Made by a program: the position numbers and the translations under genes. From Gardnerella vaginalis (GTDB lineage Bacteria > Actinomycetota > Actinomycetes > Actinomycetales > Bifidobacteriaceae), in the NCBI RefSeq assembly GCF_001563665.1, contig NZ_KQ961857.1, positions 110,640 through 174,639 on the forward strand: a stretch of DNA of 64,000 nucleotides, read 5' to 3'. Position 1 is the first letter of the stretch, and the number at the start of each line of letters is the position of its first letter. The notes below the pieces were generated by a model. It was given only the letters and a program-made list of their open reading frames with translations, searched no databases and was not told the DNA's origin. This document shows, piece after piece, positions 17,760-28,210 of this stretch.

Positions 17760-17793
17760 AAGACGGTCAATTACAAAAGCAATCGACCGTCTT
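17760..17793 (-). terminator. Strong hairpin after eno
   Basis: Arms at 17760-17772 and 17781-17793 (AAGACGGTCAATT and a near-perfect complement, one mismatch) around an eight-base loop form a stable stem about 60 bp beyond the eno stop. It is followed on the minus strand by TTGCATATTCG, not a clean T-run. It is the probable end of the eno transcript. Confidence 0.75.
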
Positions 17794-17854
17794 ATAAATA
17801 TTTAATAGCTTTTACTAAATACTTATTAGATTTTAATATGCTTAACTTGCAACA

Positions 17855-19511
<1,657 letters not shown>

Positions 19512-19618
19512 CACGGACACGGGGTGCGCAGTATGTCATGCTATAACCAATAATTTATAGCGTATTGCGCTGAGATTATACTCGTCGAACCTGATATAGT
19601 TAGCACTATCGAAGGGAT
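19512..19618 (+). promoter_or_regulatory. TPP (THI-box) riboswitch
   Basis: The stretch has the conserved THI-element elements in order: CACGGGGTGCGC, a variable stem, GCGCTGAGATTATA, GAACCTGATATAGTTAGCACTATC and GAAGGGA. This is the thiamine pyrophosphate aptamer. The final AGGGA also serves as the ribosome-binding site of the permease gene whose ATG is at 19625, so control is most simply translational: TPP binding would close the helix that masks the Shine-Dalgarno. No separate terminator is visible between aptamer and start codon. Confidence 0.93.
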
Positions 19619-19624
19619 TGTCGA

Positions 19625-20458
19625 ATGAATTACCATTCGCATGACGAAGCAAAAAAGATATTGAAGATTGTATGCAATGTGTTGTCTTCATGCAAAATTT
19701 GGATTTCTACAATTGTAATTTTGCTTTTGTGGTTTTTCACTACACTTTCTCCAATTGAAAATCGAGCTTTACCTTCCCCTCTTGAGGTAGTGCAAGCATT
19801 TATTGACTTAAATAACGAAGGAATACTTATGCCTTCATTGGCAATAAGTATTTTTCGAGTTATTGCAGGACTATTATTAGGTATCGCTTTCGCTGTTCCA
19901 GCCGGGCTACTCGCAGGAGGCAGTAAACTTGGCAATACAATAATTGACAAGCCAAGCCATATGCTACGTTCAATACCATTCCCAGCTTTAGCTCCATTAT
20001 TCATTATTTTTCTAGGAATAGATGAAATGATGAAGATTGCTCTTATCGCCGTTGGAGTTTTTGGACCTATGTATGTAAATATCCGCGATGGAGTTAGAAA
20101 TATTGATCCAAAATTATTAGAATTAGCTCAAGCTTATAACGTTAAAAAATCAACTATTTTTACAAAGATTTTGCTTCGTGGCACATTACCAAGTTTTATG
20201 ACTGGTTTACGATTCGCAATATCTGTTGCTTGGGTAGCTTTAGTAACTTGTGAAACAGTTAATTCTTCAATAGGACTTGGATATATTCTTGCTCGCGCTC
20301 AACAATTCTTTAGACCGGAACAAACTATGGCATGCATTATTTTATATGCAATTGCAGGTCTTAGCTCAGAATTTACAGCAAACATATTTGAATATGCTCT
20401 TATGCCAGAGCGAAGAAAGCGAAAAAGAAAAACTAAAAAAGAAGAAATTAAAAACTAA
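19625..20458 (+). CDS. ABC transporter permease, TPP-riboswitch controlled (ThiX/SsuC type)
   Basis: A 277-residue permease of the BPD family with about six membrane segments. The cytoplasmic EAA loop is seen at IDPKLLELAQAYNVKKSTIFTKI, where the ATPase docks. It resembles ThiX and the SsuC/TauC group. The gene is the first of three (permease, binding protein, ATPase) with gaps of ~50 bp, all behind a TPP riboswitch, so the operon probably imports thiamine or a thiamine precursor such as HMP or a thiazole. The C-terminus is highly basic (RRKRKRKTKKEE). The substrate is inferred from regulation alone. The start codon sits seven bases after the riboswitch-embedded AGGGA. Confidence 0.88.
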   Translation: MNYHSHDEAKKILKIVCNVLSSCKIWISTIVILLLWFFTTLSPIENRALPSPLEVVQAFIDLNNEGILMPSLAISIFRVIAGLLLGIAFAVPAGLLAGGSKLGNTIIDKPSHMLRSIPFPALAPLFIIFLGIDEMMKIALIAVGVFGPMYVNIRDGVRNIDPKLLELAQAYNVKKSTIFTKILLRGTLPSFMTGLRFAISVAWVALVTCETVNSSIGLGYILARAQQFFRPEQTMACIILYAIAGLSSEFTANIFEYALMPERRKRKRKTKKEEIKN

Positions 20459-20507
20459 AAAATAATCACAAAATAACCAAAACAACATAAAACAAAAGGA
20501 ACTAATT

Positions 20508-21500
20508 ATGTTTAATTTTAATGCGTCAAACATAAGTAAACGCGCTTTAGCTGTAACATGCGCCCTCTGCGCTACGATAGCTCTTGCATCATGTGGTAGC
20601 GCTCAACAATCTAAACAATCATCTTCATCAAGCAATGGAACTATGCGTGTAGCATATCTTTCAACAGCTAATTATCTAACAACTTTGAAAAATGATGATT
20701 TTGCACAAAAAGAATTTGGCAAATCAACAGTAAAATTTACAGGACCTTACGCTCCACTAGACGCATATGCTGCAGTAAATAGCGGAGCTGCAGACGCTTC
20801 TTCAACAGGAACTACTCGCTTTATTGATTGGGCTTCAAAAAATCAACCGTGGGTTGCATTCGCTATTGAATACTACAACGGAGATTCTCAAGGAATAGTA
20901 GCAGCTCCTAATAGCGGTATTAAAACACTAAAAGACTTGTATGGAAAGAAAATTGGAATCATAGCTAAAGGTGGAACTGGAGATTACGTAATTCACCGTT
21001 CATTTGAAAAAGCTGGACTAGACGTTTCTAAAGTTCAAGAAGTTGAAATGAGTCCTAAAAACTTCCAAGTAGCTTTCACAACTAAAAAGATTGACGCACT
21101 AGCAACATTCGACCAGAATTTAGCAGCAGCAATAGCGACTCCAGGATCAAAGCGAATTGTTAATGCTAAAGATTATGGAAATCTAAACGTTTCTATACAC
21201 ATGGTTTCTGCATCATTTGCTAAAAAGCATCCAGATTTAGTTAAGAAAATGTATCGCGCATTAGTTAAGGAAGCACAAAAAGCAAAGAAAGATCCTAGCG
21301 TGATCACTAACGCTTATAAAGAATTTGGTGCATCTGAAAGCACGCTTAAAGAAGTCGCAAAGTTCTACGTTCCAGACATTCTTCCAATTGATGCAAAAGG
21401 TCGCGAAATGTTGACAAAACAAGCTGAGCAGGAAGTTAGATATGGATTTATTAAATCCGTTCCTGACTTCACTAAATCAACTATTGATTGCACTAAGTGA
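20508..21500 (+). CDS. ABC substrate-binding lipoprotein for the TPP-controlled transporter
   Basis: A 330-residue extracytoplasmic binding protein. A signal peptide ends at the lipobox ALASCGSA (Cys ~29), so it is membrane-anchored by lipid. A Ser/Gln-rich linker is followed by a SsuA/NMT1-like periplasmic-binding fold (MRVAYLSTANYL, NSGAADASSTGTT, LYGKKIGIIAKGGTGDYVI, FTTKKIDALATFDQNL). Sequence is closer to the sulfonate/taurine-type binding proteins than to canonical ThiY, so the ligand is uncertain. The TPP riboswitch at the head of the operon points to thiamine or a precursor. It starts 49 bp after the permease with AAAGGA seven bases upstream. Confidence 0.88.
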   Translation: MFNFNASNISKRALAVTCALCATIALASCGSAQQSKQSSSSSNGTMRVAYLSTANYLTTLKNDDFAQKEFGKSTVKFTGPYAPLDAYAAVNSGAADASSTGTTRFIDWASKNQPWVAFAIEYYNGDSQGIVAAPNSGIKTLKDLYGKKIGIIAKGGTGDYVIHRSFEKAGLDVSKVQEVEMSPKNFQVAFTTKKIDALATFDQNLAAAIATPGSKRIVNAKDYGNLNVSIHMVSASFAKKHPDLVKKMYRALVKEAQKAKKDPSVITNAYKEFGASESTLKEVAKFYVPDILPIDAKGREMLTKQAEQEVRYGFIKSVPDFTKSTIDCTK

Positions 21501-21544
21501 TTAAATACAAACACACTTTACATTTCTAACATAGTGAGATAAAC

Positions 21545-22327
21545 GTGATAACAAAGAATTCGTATGCTGATTTGCAAACTAAATCACAAGATTTGGCAAA
21601 ATCTTCTATTGAAATTAACGATTCAAATAACTATGAGTGCGTTAATCTTCAGCACATACGTGTTAGTTTTCAGGAAAATAAAGAAATACTGAAAGACATT
21701 ACGTGCACGATTCAAAGTGGAACGTTTATCTCACTTATAGGTAGATCTGGTTGCGGAAAAACAACACTTCTTAAAGTGATTTCTAACTTAATAAAACCAG
21801 ATTGCGGAACGATAAAAGTCACGCAACATCAAGCAATAGGATTCCAAGATGCACGACTTATACCATGGTTACCAGTATGGCAAAATGTGATTTTTGGAAT
21901 GGAAGGTAATAAATCTAATCTTAAAACTATTGCACAAAACGCGCTTAAAGATATGCAACTAAACGATTGCGAATCCAAATGGCCTTCAGAACTTTCAGGA
22001 GGACAAGCACAAAGAGTTTCATTAGCACGAGCTTTAGTTCATAATCCTGAATTATTATTATTAGACGAACCTTTTGGCGCTTTAGACGCTTTAACTAGAT
22101 TAGACATGCAAGATCTTTTAGATAACTTAAAACAAAAACATGGCTGGACAGTAATAATGGTAACTCACGATATTTCTGAAGCAGTTCGTCTTTCAGACAG
22201 AATTCTTATGATGAAAAATGGAGTTATCGCTAAAGAATGGAATATTGACCGCACTAAACTTGACTCGCAAAAACGTCCAGAAAATCATACGATTATAGAA
22301 GACGAACTTAGACTCGCATTGCAATAA
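21545..22327 (+). CDS. ABC transporter ATPase, TPP-riboswitch controlled (ThiZ/SsuB type)
   Basis: A 260-residue ATP-binding subunit: Walker A LIGRSGCGKTTLL (~75), Q-loop AIGFQDARLIPW, signature ELSGGQAQRVSLARAL, Walker B LLLLDEPFGALDAL and H-loop MVTHDISEAV. It energises the permease encoded two genes upstream. The start codon is GTG at 21545. The N-terminal ~35 residues before the ABC domain (SYADLQTKSQDLAKSSI) are not conserved in the family. As the only such ATPase in the window, it might also serve the separate permease at 28.2 kb, which has none beside it; that is inference. The gene converges on mfd, with only 13 bp between their stops. Confidence 0.92.
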   Translation: MITKNSYADLQTKSQDLAKSSIEINDSNNYECVNLQHIRVSFQENKEILKDITCTIQSGTFISLIGRSGCGKTTLLKVISNLIKPDCGTIKVTQHQAIGFQDARLIPWLPVWQNVIFGMEGNKSNLKTIAQNALKDMQLNDCESKWPSELSGGQAQRVSLARALVHNPELLLLDEPFGALDALTRLDMQDLLDNLKQKHGWTVIMVTHDISEAVRLSDRILMMKNGVIAKEWNIDRTKLDSQKRPENHTIIEDELRLALQ

Positions 22328-22340
22328 ATCACACTAAAAA

Positions 22341-25300
22341 TTACCAAGCTAAATCTAAAAGCAATTGTTTAGCCCATTCAAGTACTTCAGATTCGCTCAT
22401 AGAAACAGAACCCAATGATGATTCAAATGGAGCAGGAATCATAAGCATATGTGTTAAAGGACGATATTGTATCCCCTTATAAATCCTCTTCAAACGCATT
22501 AACAACGATTCTTTAGGGCTTAATCCTATAATTCTCACGAATTTCCCTTGTGCAGCAATTTGAGTAATACCTAATTTACTAGCAGAAAAACGCAATCTAG
22601 CAACATCGCACAAAGCTTCAAAAGATTTAGGAGGATTACCGTAGCGGTCAGATAATTCGTCTTTAATTTCCTTCAAATCTTCATCATTGCGAGCAACAGA
22701 AAGCTTTCTATACGCTTCTAAACGCAATTTATCGCTGTCAATATAAGAAGTTGGTATAGAAGCTTCTATTGGCAAATCAATACAAGTAGATACTTCTTGC
22801 ACACGCTCAGGCTCTTTAAACTTTTCAACAGCCTGAGAAACCATACGAACGTAAAGATCAAATCCAACTCCCTCAATATGTCCACTTTGTGCATCTCCTA
22901 ATAAATTACCTGTTCCGCGCAATTCTAAATCTTTCATTGCAACATCAAAACCAGAACCAAGAGAAGTATGCTGAGCAATTGTTGCTAATCTATCGTGAGC
23001 TTGCTGAGTCATAAGCTTAGAAGGATCATAAAGAAAATAAGCATAAGCGCGCTCGCGTCCTCTACCAACTCTTCCACGCAATTGATGTAATTGACTTAGG
23101 CCAAATCTATCTGCATGATCAACAATAAGCGTGTTCGCGTTAGAAATATCAAGACCAGTTTCAATAATCGTAGTGCATACAAGAACGTCAATATCTCTAT
23201 GCCAAAAATCTCGTATTACTGCATCAAGCTGCTTTTCGCCCATCTTACCATGAGCAACAGCTACTCTTGCTTCAGGAACAAGCTCATGAATTTTAGATGC
23301 AACACTTGAAATATCTTCTACTCGATTATGAACATAAAATACTTGTCCTCCACGCAACAATTCTCTTTTAATACACGCAACAACCTGCTTTTCATCATAA
23401 GAACCAACATAAGTTAAAACAGGAAGGCGATCTTCTGGAGGAGTAGCTAAAGTTGACATTTCACGTATGCCAGTTACAGCCATTTCTAAAGTTCTAGGAA
23501 TAGGTGTTGCAGAAAGACTTAATACGTCAACGTTTGTTCGCAAAGCTTTTAACGTTTCTTTATGTTCAACACCGAAACGCTGCTCTTCATCAATAATCAC
23601 TAAGCCTAAATCTTTAAATTTAATACTAGGATTAAGCAATTTATGCGTTCCAATTACAACATCAACGCTTCCATCAGCTAGACCATCAATAGTTTCTGAA
23701 AGCTGCTTAGACGTTTGGAATCTACTCATAGCAGCAACTTTTATAGGAAAACCTTCAAAACGAGATGTAAAAGTTTCATAATGTTGCTGAACTAAAAGAG
23801 TTGTAGGAACAAGAACAACAACTTGTTTAGAATCTTGAACAGCTTTGAAAGCAGCACGCAAAGCAATCTCTGTCTTACCAAATCCAACGTCCCCACAAAT
23901 CAATCGATCCATAGGAATCGACTTTTCCATATCTGCTTTTACTTCATCAATAGTAGTCAACTGATCTGGAGTTTCTTGATAAGGGAAAGCATCTTCAAGC
24001 TCTTTTTGCCAAGGAGTATCTGCACTAAAAGCAAAACCTTTTGAAGAAGCACGAGCAGAATATAATTTGATTAGATTTTCTGCAATATCTCTGACATGAC
24101 TTTGCGCTTTTGCTTTAGTTTGAGCCCAATCTGAACCTCCAAGCTTATTAAGCTTTGGTATTTCAGCACCAATGTATTTACTCACTAAATCAAGCTGATC
24201 AGTTGGTATAAAAAGTTTATCAGCAGGAGAATTTCGTTTACTTGGAGCATATTCAATAACCAAATATTCTCTAGTTGCATGAGAATTACCTGTTGATATT
24301 TCTCTCTGTTTCATGCCAATAAAACGACCTATACCATGCTGCTCATGTACAACAAAATCCCCTGGTTTAAGCTCCATTAAATCAATAGATTTTTTACGGC
24401 GTTGAGGTGTTTTCAATTGGCTAGAACTAGCACTATGACCTGTTAAATCACGCTCAGTAAAAAGTGCAATTTTCGCAGCAGTATCTACAAAACCATCTGA
24501 AATACAAGAAACAATTTTGCTAAAACTTGCAACACCAGTTTCATAAATCGAACGAGATATACGAGATAAAGCACCCGGCGCAGAAGCTGTTACAATAACT
24601 TTATAACCTTCGTCAATCAATCCAGATATTCCACTAGAAATCTTAGACGCGTCGCCACGAAATTCTTTAGCATTTTCAATTGGCAAATCAATATTATTTG
24701 GAATAGTTTTATCAATACCAAATGATGTGAGATTCCAAATATCATGATTTGCATACGACAAAGAATTTATAGAAGAATCAAAATCAAGGAAACTAGCTTG
24801 ATCAAAGCTAATAGGTGCACCCGATCCGTGACCAGTTGCAGCAACATGCCAACTAGCTGCCAAAAATTCGTTTGCTGTTCTAGATAAATCTTCTGCAGCT
24901 CTCCTACATTTTTCTGGATCTGAAATCATAATAATTGAATTCTTAGGAAGCATATTAAACATTGGCTGCATATTCTTCGCAAGAACAGGCATTAAAGATT
25001 CCATACCCTCAACAGGTATAGAATTTGCAACAGATTCTAAAATATCTTCTGCGTTAGGTATAGAACCTATAAGTTTTTTAGCGCGAGCGCGAACATCATC
25101 ATCAAATAACAATTCGCTACAAGGCGTAACCCATACGCTGTCTATATTTTCTCCATATGTACGCTGATCTGAAGCGTGAAACTCTTTAATTGTTTCTATT
25201 TCATCACCAAAAAATTCGATACGAATAGGGTGGCTCATAGTAGGTACGAAAACATCAATAATTCCACCTCTAACAGCAAACTCTCCACGCTCCATAACTA

Positions 25301-25997
25301 ATTCCACGCGAGAATATGCTTGGTTTATAAGACGTCGAATTACATATTCCATAGCAATCTCTTGATTGCGCTTAAAAACCAAAGGCTCAATATCACCTAA
25401 ACCAGAAACAACAGGCTGAATAAGAGAACGAACAGGGACTACAAGTATTTTTATTGGCCCAAACATCGAATCATTATTATTAGGATGACACAGACGACGA
25501 AAAACAGCCATTCGATTTGCAACAGTATCTGCTCTAGGCGAAAGACGTTCGTGAGGTAAAGTTTCCCAAGCTGCTAATTGTTCAATATTGTGAGCATTAC
25601 CATTATCCCAAGCTCTAAGAGATGTTACAGTATCTTTAGCATCGCGCTCAGAAGGCACGATCATCACAACAGGTTTAATCTTAGATACTGCTAGTGCTAA
25701 AGCAGGTCTTATGCCTAAAGGAGCGCTAATAGTAAGAGAGTAAATATTAGAATTATTTGAATCTATAACTTTATTTTCTTGTGATTTAGATTCACTTTTA
25801 CTATTTTTAAAGCTTTCAAAATCTAATTTTTTAGATTTTGGAATCTTAAAATCTGAGTCTAAATAATCGTATATATCTCCTGAAGCAAGCAAAGAAAATA
25901 CTTTATCTTTTTTACATATATCATTCAATACGTAAGGAAGCTGAAATGATTCACTCGACTTAAAATGAGATTTAAGATACTCATCATCAGCGACCAT
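22341..25997 (-). CDS. mfd: Transcription-repair coupling factor
   Basis: A 1218-residue Mfd that removes RNA polymerase stalled at DNA damage and recruits UvrA. Recognisable parts: UvrB-like N-terminal module (~90-460, VVMIVPSERDAKDTV, WETLPHERLSPRADTV), the CarD-like RNA polymerase-interaction domain (~540-620, GDFVVHEQHGIGRFIGM), the RecG-like helicase (Walker A CGDVGFGKTEIALRAA, DEEQRFGVEHKE, SATPIPRTLEMAV, QLRGRVGRG) and the C-terminal TRCF domain (~1080-1190). An unusual Ser/Lys-rich segment occupies ~55-80. Its ATG at 25997 lies within the last codons of pth (11-bp overlap), so the two genes are translationally coupled. Confidence 0.97.
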   Translation of the reverse strand: MVADDEYLKSHFKSSESFQLPYVLNDICKKDKVFSLLASGDIYDYLDSDFKIPKSKKLDFESFKNSKSESKSQENKVIDSNNSNIYSLTISAPLGIRPALALAVSKIKPVVMIVPSERDAKDTVTSLRAWDNGNAHNIEQLAAWETLPHERLSPRADTVANRMAVFRRLCHPNNNDSMFGPIKILVVPVRSLIQPVVSGLGDIEPLVFKRNQEIAMEYVIRRLINQAYSRVELVMERGEFAVRGGIIDVFVPTMSHPIRIEFFGDEIETIKEFHASDQRTYGENIDSVWVTPCSELLFDDDVRARAKKLIGSIPNAEDILESVANSIPVEGMESLMPVLAKNMQPMFNMLPKNSIIMISDPEKCRRAAEDLSRTANEFLAASWHVAATGHGSGAPISFDQASFLDFDSSINSLSYANHDIWNLTSFGIDKTIPNNIDLPIENAKEFRGDASKISSGISGLIDEGYKVIVTASAPGALSRISRSIYETGVASFSKIVSCISDGFVDTAAKIALFTERDLTGHSASSSQLKTPQRRKKSIDLMELKPGDFVVHEQHGIGRFIGMKQREISTGNSHATREYLVIEYAPSKRNSPADKLFIPTDQLDLVSKYIGAEIPKLNKLGGSDWAQTKAKAQSHVRDIAENLIKLYSARASSKGFAFSADTPWQKELEDAFPYQETPDQLTTIDEVKADMEKSIPMDRLICGDVGFGKTEIALRAAFKAVQDSKQVVVLVPTTLLVQQHYETFTSRFEGFPIKVAAMSRFQTSKQLSETIDGLADGSVDVVIGTHKLLNPSIKFKDLGLVIIDEEQRFGVEHKETLKALRTNVDVLSLSATPIPRTLEMAVTGIREMSTLATPPEDRLPVLTYVGSYDEKQVVACIKRELLRGGQVFYVHNRVEDISSVASKIHELVPEARVAVAHGKMGEKQLDAVIRDFWHRDIDVLVCTTIIETGLDISNANTLIVDHADRFGLSQLHQLRGRVGRGRERAYAYFLYDPSKLMTQQAHDRLATIAQHTSLGSGFDVAMKDLELRGTGNLLGDAQSGHIEGVGFDLYVRMVSQAVEKFKEPERVQEVSTCIDLPIEASIPTSYIDSDKLRLEAYRKLSVARNDEDLKEIKDELSDRYGNPPKSFEALCDVARLRFSASKLGITQIAAQGKFVRIIGLSPKESLLMRLKRIYKGIQYRPLTHMLMIPAPFESSLGSVSMSESEVLEWAKQLLLDLAW

Positions 25998-26586
25998 TGA
26001 AACGCTCCTGAGTTGCTACAAGACCGCGGAAAATCACGCTTTCAACAGCATCAGCACCATCTGCAAGAAAATTAGGAAGCTCAGATTTTTGAGCTGAAGC
26101 AAATCCGCCCAACACCCAATTAACAGTATTATCGTGCGCATGAGCTCCACGTTGAGCGTGACCTACTCCCATTCTAACTCTTGCATAATGAGGAGTTGAA
26201 AGAGACCGATCGATTGAGCGGATACCATTATGTCCGCCTGCAGATCCACCCTCTTTTACTTTAATTCTTCCAAAATCTAAATCCATATCGTCATGAATTA
26301 CAACAATATGATCTGACTCAATTTGATAATACGAACTAATTGAAGATACAGCTGCTCCAGAATCATTCATAAAAGTAAGCGGCTTAGCAAGGAAGAATTT
26401 TGCAATCTTACCATCAAGATTCATAACTCCTTTGCCGAGTTTAGCTAAACCTTTATGATCCGAAAATGAAATTGACCAACGCTCAGCTATTACGTCAGCA
26501 ACCATGAAACCCATATTATGACGAGTTCCTTCATATTTTGTGCCAGGATTTCCCAGTCCTGCAATAAGCCAAAAATCTGATGCCAT
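25987..26586 (-). CDS. pth: Peptidyl-tRNA hydrolase
   Basis: A 199-residue Pth that recycles peptidyl-tRNA released from stalled ribosomes. Catalytic and substrate-binding residues are present: IAGLGNPGTKYEGTRHNMGF with catalytic His23, FMNDSGAAV (Asn), VVIHDDMDL (Asp) and GSAGGHNGIRSI (Asn). Length is usual. It is the first gene of the pth-mfd pair, and its 3' end overlaps the mfd start by 11 bp. The start ATG at 26586 gives the expected N-terminus. Confidence 0.97.
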   Translation of the reverse strand: MASDFWLIAGLGNPGTKYEGTRHNMGFMVADVIAERWSISFSDHKGLAKLGKGVMNLDGKIAKFFLAKPLTFMNDSGAAVSSISSYYQIESDHIVVIHDDMDLDFGRIKVKEGGSAGGHNGIRSIDRSLSTPHYARVRMGVGHAQRGAHAHDNTVNWVLGGFASAQKSELPNFLADGADAVESVIFRGLVATQERFNGR

Positions 26587-26664
26587 AATATCCCCATTTT
26601 CATTTCTTCATATTGTTCTATTATTTCTAACTTAAAACAACAATACGCAAACTCAAAACAATAA

Positions 26665-26711
26665 AGGGCGAATCAAATACATAACACATTAACGTTATGC
26701 CGATACGCCCT
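26665..26711 (-). terminator. Terminator after the ThiY-like gene
   Basis: AGGGCG at 26665-26670 pairs with CGCCCT at 26706-26711, with inner pairing of ATC/GAT and ATAAC/GTTAT, making a long interrupted stem. On the minus strand it is followed by TTTATTGTTTT. It lies 130 bp beyond the binding-protein stop and 80 bp before pth, so it should separate the two transcripts. Confidence 0.65.
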
Positions 26712-26839
26712 CATATACCTTTGCCTATTCTAGCAAGAGATTAGCCAATAGTAAGATAATTTTTAAATTATTTCTAAACTAGTTATCATATAAAATTGAT
26801 GATTATCTAACTAAGAAATATCACATAACAGACTTTTAA

Positions 26840-27892
26840 CTATTTCAAAAACTCATCTGTAGAAAGTTTTTTAGCATCAGGCAATTGCTTAGTAACTTTA
26901 CCGTTAGAATCAGTATATGCTCCTTCTTTACTTAAGAAATTAAAGTAATCTTGAGCACCCTTAACATCGCTTGTACCAAAAACAAACTTTCCACTATTAA
27001 GATCAGCTTTACTTCCCCAATATTGCCCATCAACAATCATCTTCATACTACGCTTAACAAACTTTGGATCAAGATTTGCATCTTTTGCTTCTTTGACAAG
27101 AATATCTGAAGCTTCATCTGGGTGAGCATACGCATACTCATAACCGCGCTTTGCAGCTTTAACAAACGCACGAACAAGCTTAGGATTATTAGCTACTGTT
27201 TTCTTATTAGTTATTATGCCAATCGTATCCGGCTGACCTGGAACACCATAATCGCCTTCCTTAAAGCAACGAAGTTTAGGTCCAAACATCTCCGACTGAA
27301 CACCTTCCCAAGTACCATAAAATCCACCAAAATCAGCTTTACCAGATTCAAGCGTGCGGAAAGTAGAAGTACCAACTGTCACTTTATCGAATTTGCCTTG
27401 ACCGCCATCATGTTGAATCATACGGCGAATCACTGCATCACCTTCTGCAGAGCCAAATGTAGCAAAAGTACGTCCATCAAAATCTTTAGGAGAATGAATC
27501 TTGTTGTTCTTTGCAAGAGAACACCAAATAGCACTTGGCTTTTGTTGAACTTGCATTACTTGCTCAAGATTTGCTCCCTTAGTTGAAAAATCAGCAACAT
27601 TAGTTAGTGTGCTAAGAGCAAAATCTGCAGCACCGCTATCAACAGCGTGCTCAGAACCAGTTTGAGCAACAGCAAGAATATCTACATCTAAACCTGCATC
27701 CTTAAACCAGCCTTTATTTTTTGCTACATAAATACCAATATGATTTGTGTCAGGCGCCCAAAAAAGCATAAAAGATACTTTTTGAAGATTCTTATTCTTA
27801 TTTTGATTAGAAGATGTGCATGCAGCAAATGAATACAAACAACAGATTGAAAGAAAAGCTGCAAACAAGCGTTTAATAGCACGCATATTCAT
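26840..27892 (-). CDS. ThiY/NMT1-like ABC substrate-binding lipoprotein
   Basis: A 350-residue binding protein with a signal peptide and lipobox YSFAACTS (Cys ~25). The mature part is NMT1/THI5-like: SFMLFWAPDTNHIGIYVAKNKGWF (here broken as FMLFWAPDTNH then GIYVAKNKGWF), AVDSGAADFAL, GRTFATFGSAEGD, FGGFYGTWEG and VRAFVKAAKRGYEYAYAHP. ThiY proteins of this group bind pyrimidine precursors of thiamine (HMP or formylaminopyrimidine); the exact ligand is not provable here. It is transcribed away from a permease gene starting 318 bp upstream. Its start ATG at 27892 follows AGTAGGGAAC. The 5' leader contains strong inverted repeats. Confidence 0.88.
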   Translation of the reverse strand: MNMRAIKRLFAAFLSICCLYSFAACTSSNQNKNKNLQKVSFMLFWAPDTNHIGIYVAKNKGWFKDAGLDVDILAVAQTGSEHAVDSGAADFALSTLTNVADFSTKGANLEQVMQVQQKPSAIWCSLAKNNKIHSPKDFDGRTFATFGSAEGDAVIRRMIQHDGGQGKFDKVTVGTSTFRTLESGKADFGGFYGTWEGVQSEMFGPKLRCFKEGDYGVPGQPDTIGIITNKKTVANNPKLVRAFVKAAKRGYEYAYAHPDEASDILVKEAKDANLDPKFVKRSMKMIVDGQYWGSKADLNSGKFVFGTSDVKGAQDYFNFLSKEGAYTDSNGKVTKQLPDAKKLSTDEFLK

Positions 27893-27913
27893 GAGTTCCC
27901 TACTTTATTCTCA

Positions 27914-28016
27914 TTTACCGTTTTCTGGGAAAGTGACACAAGATTGGCAGAAAACGGTAATAAGGGCCTCACCCGCGCCGTTCAATGCCCCCGCGTTTAT
28001 TTATAAATACGCGCAG
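27914..28016 (-). promoter_or_regulatory. Structured, G+C-rich leader upstream of the ThiY-like gene
   Basis: Within the 318-bp divergent gap (27893-28210), the 5' region of the minus-strand gene has a perfect 13-bp inverted repeat (27915-27927 with 27948-27960, 20-base loop). Above it is an unusually G+C-rich patch (27963-27994), and beyond that an imperfect palindrome with CGCG ends (27992-28013). The leader ends in GTAGGGA, as TPP riboswitches do, but lacks clear CTGAGA and ACCTGAT elements. It could be a degenerate THI element, another structured RNA, or an operator. On the plus-strand side (28017-28210) I see only A+T-rich DNA and the RBS AAAGGA. Confidence 0.4.
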
Positions 28017-28210
28017 TTTGCCACACATTGACTCACGAAACAGTTAGATTATGCATTATTCAAACGACAAATATAAAATAAATCTGGTTCAACGGTACTA
28101 ATAGAATGTATTTACTAAACTTGGTTTAATTTAATTTAATGAATACGATTCGAACATGCTTGAACACGCAATTGGGGCAGCAATTGCATTATTGAAAGGA
28201 ATAGAACTAT

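Noticed and set aside
27914..28016. A second TPP riboswitch before the ThiY-like gene
   Set aside because: The GTAGGGA end is present, but I could not find convincing CTGAGA and ACCTGAT core motifs, so I list it only as a structured leader.
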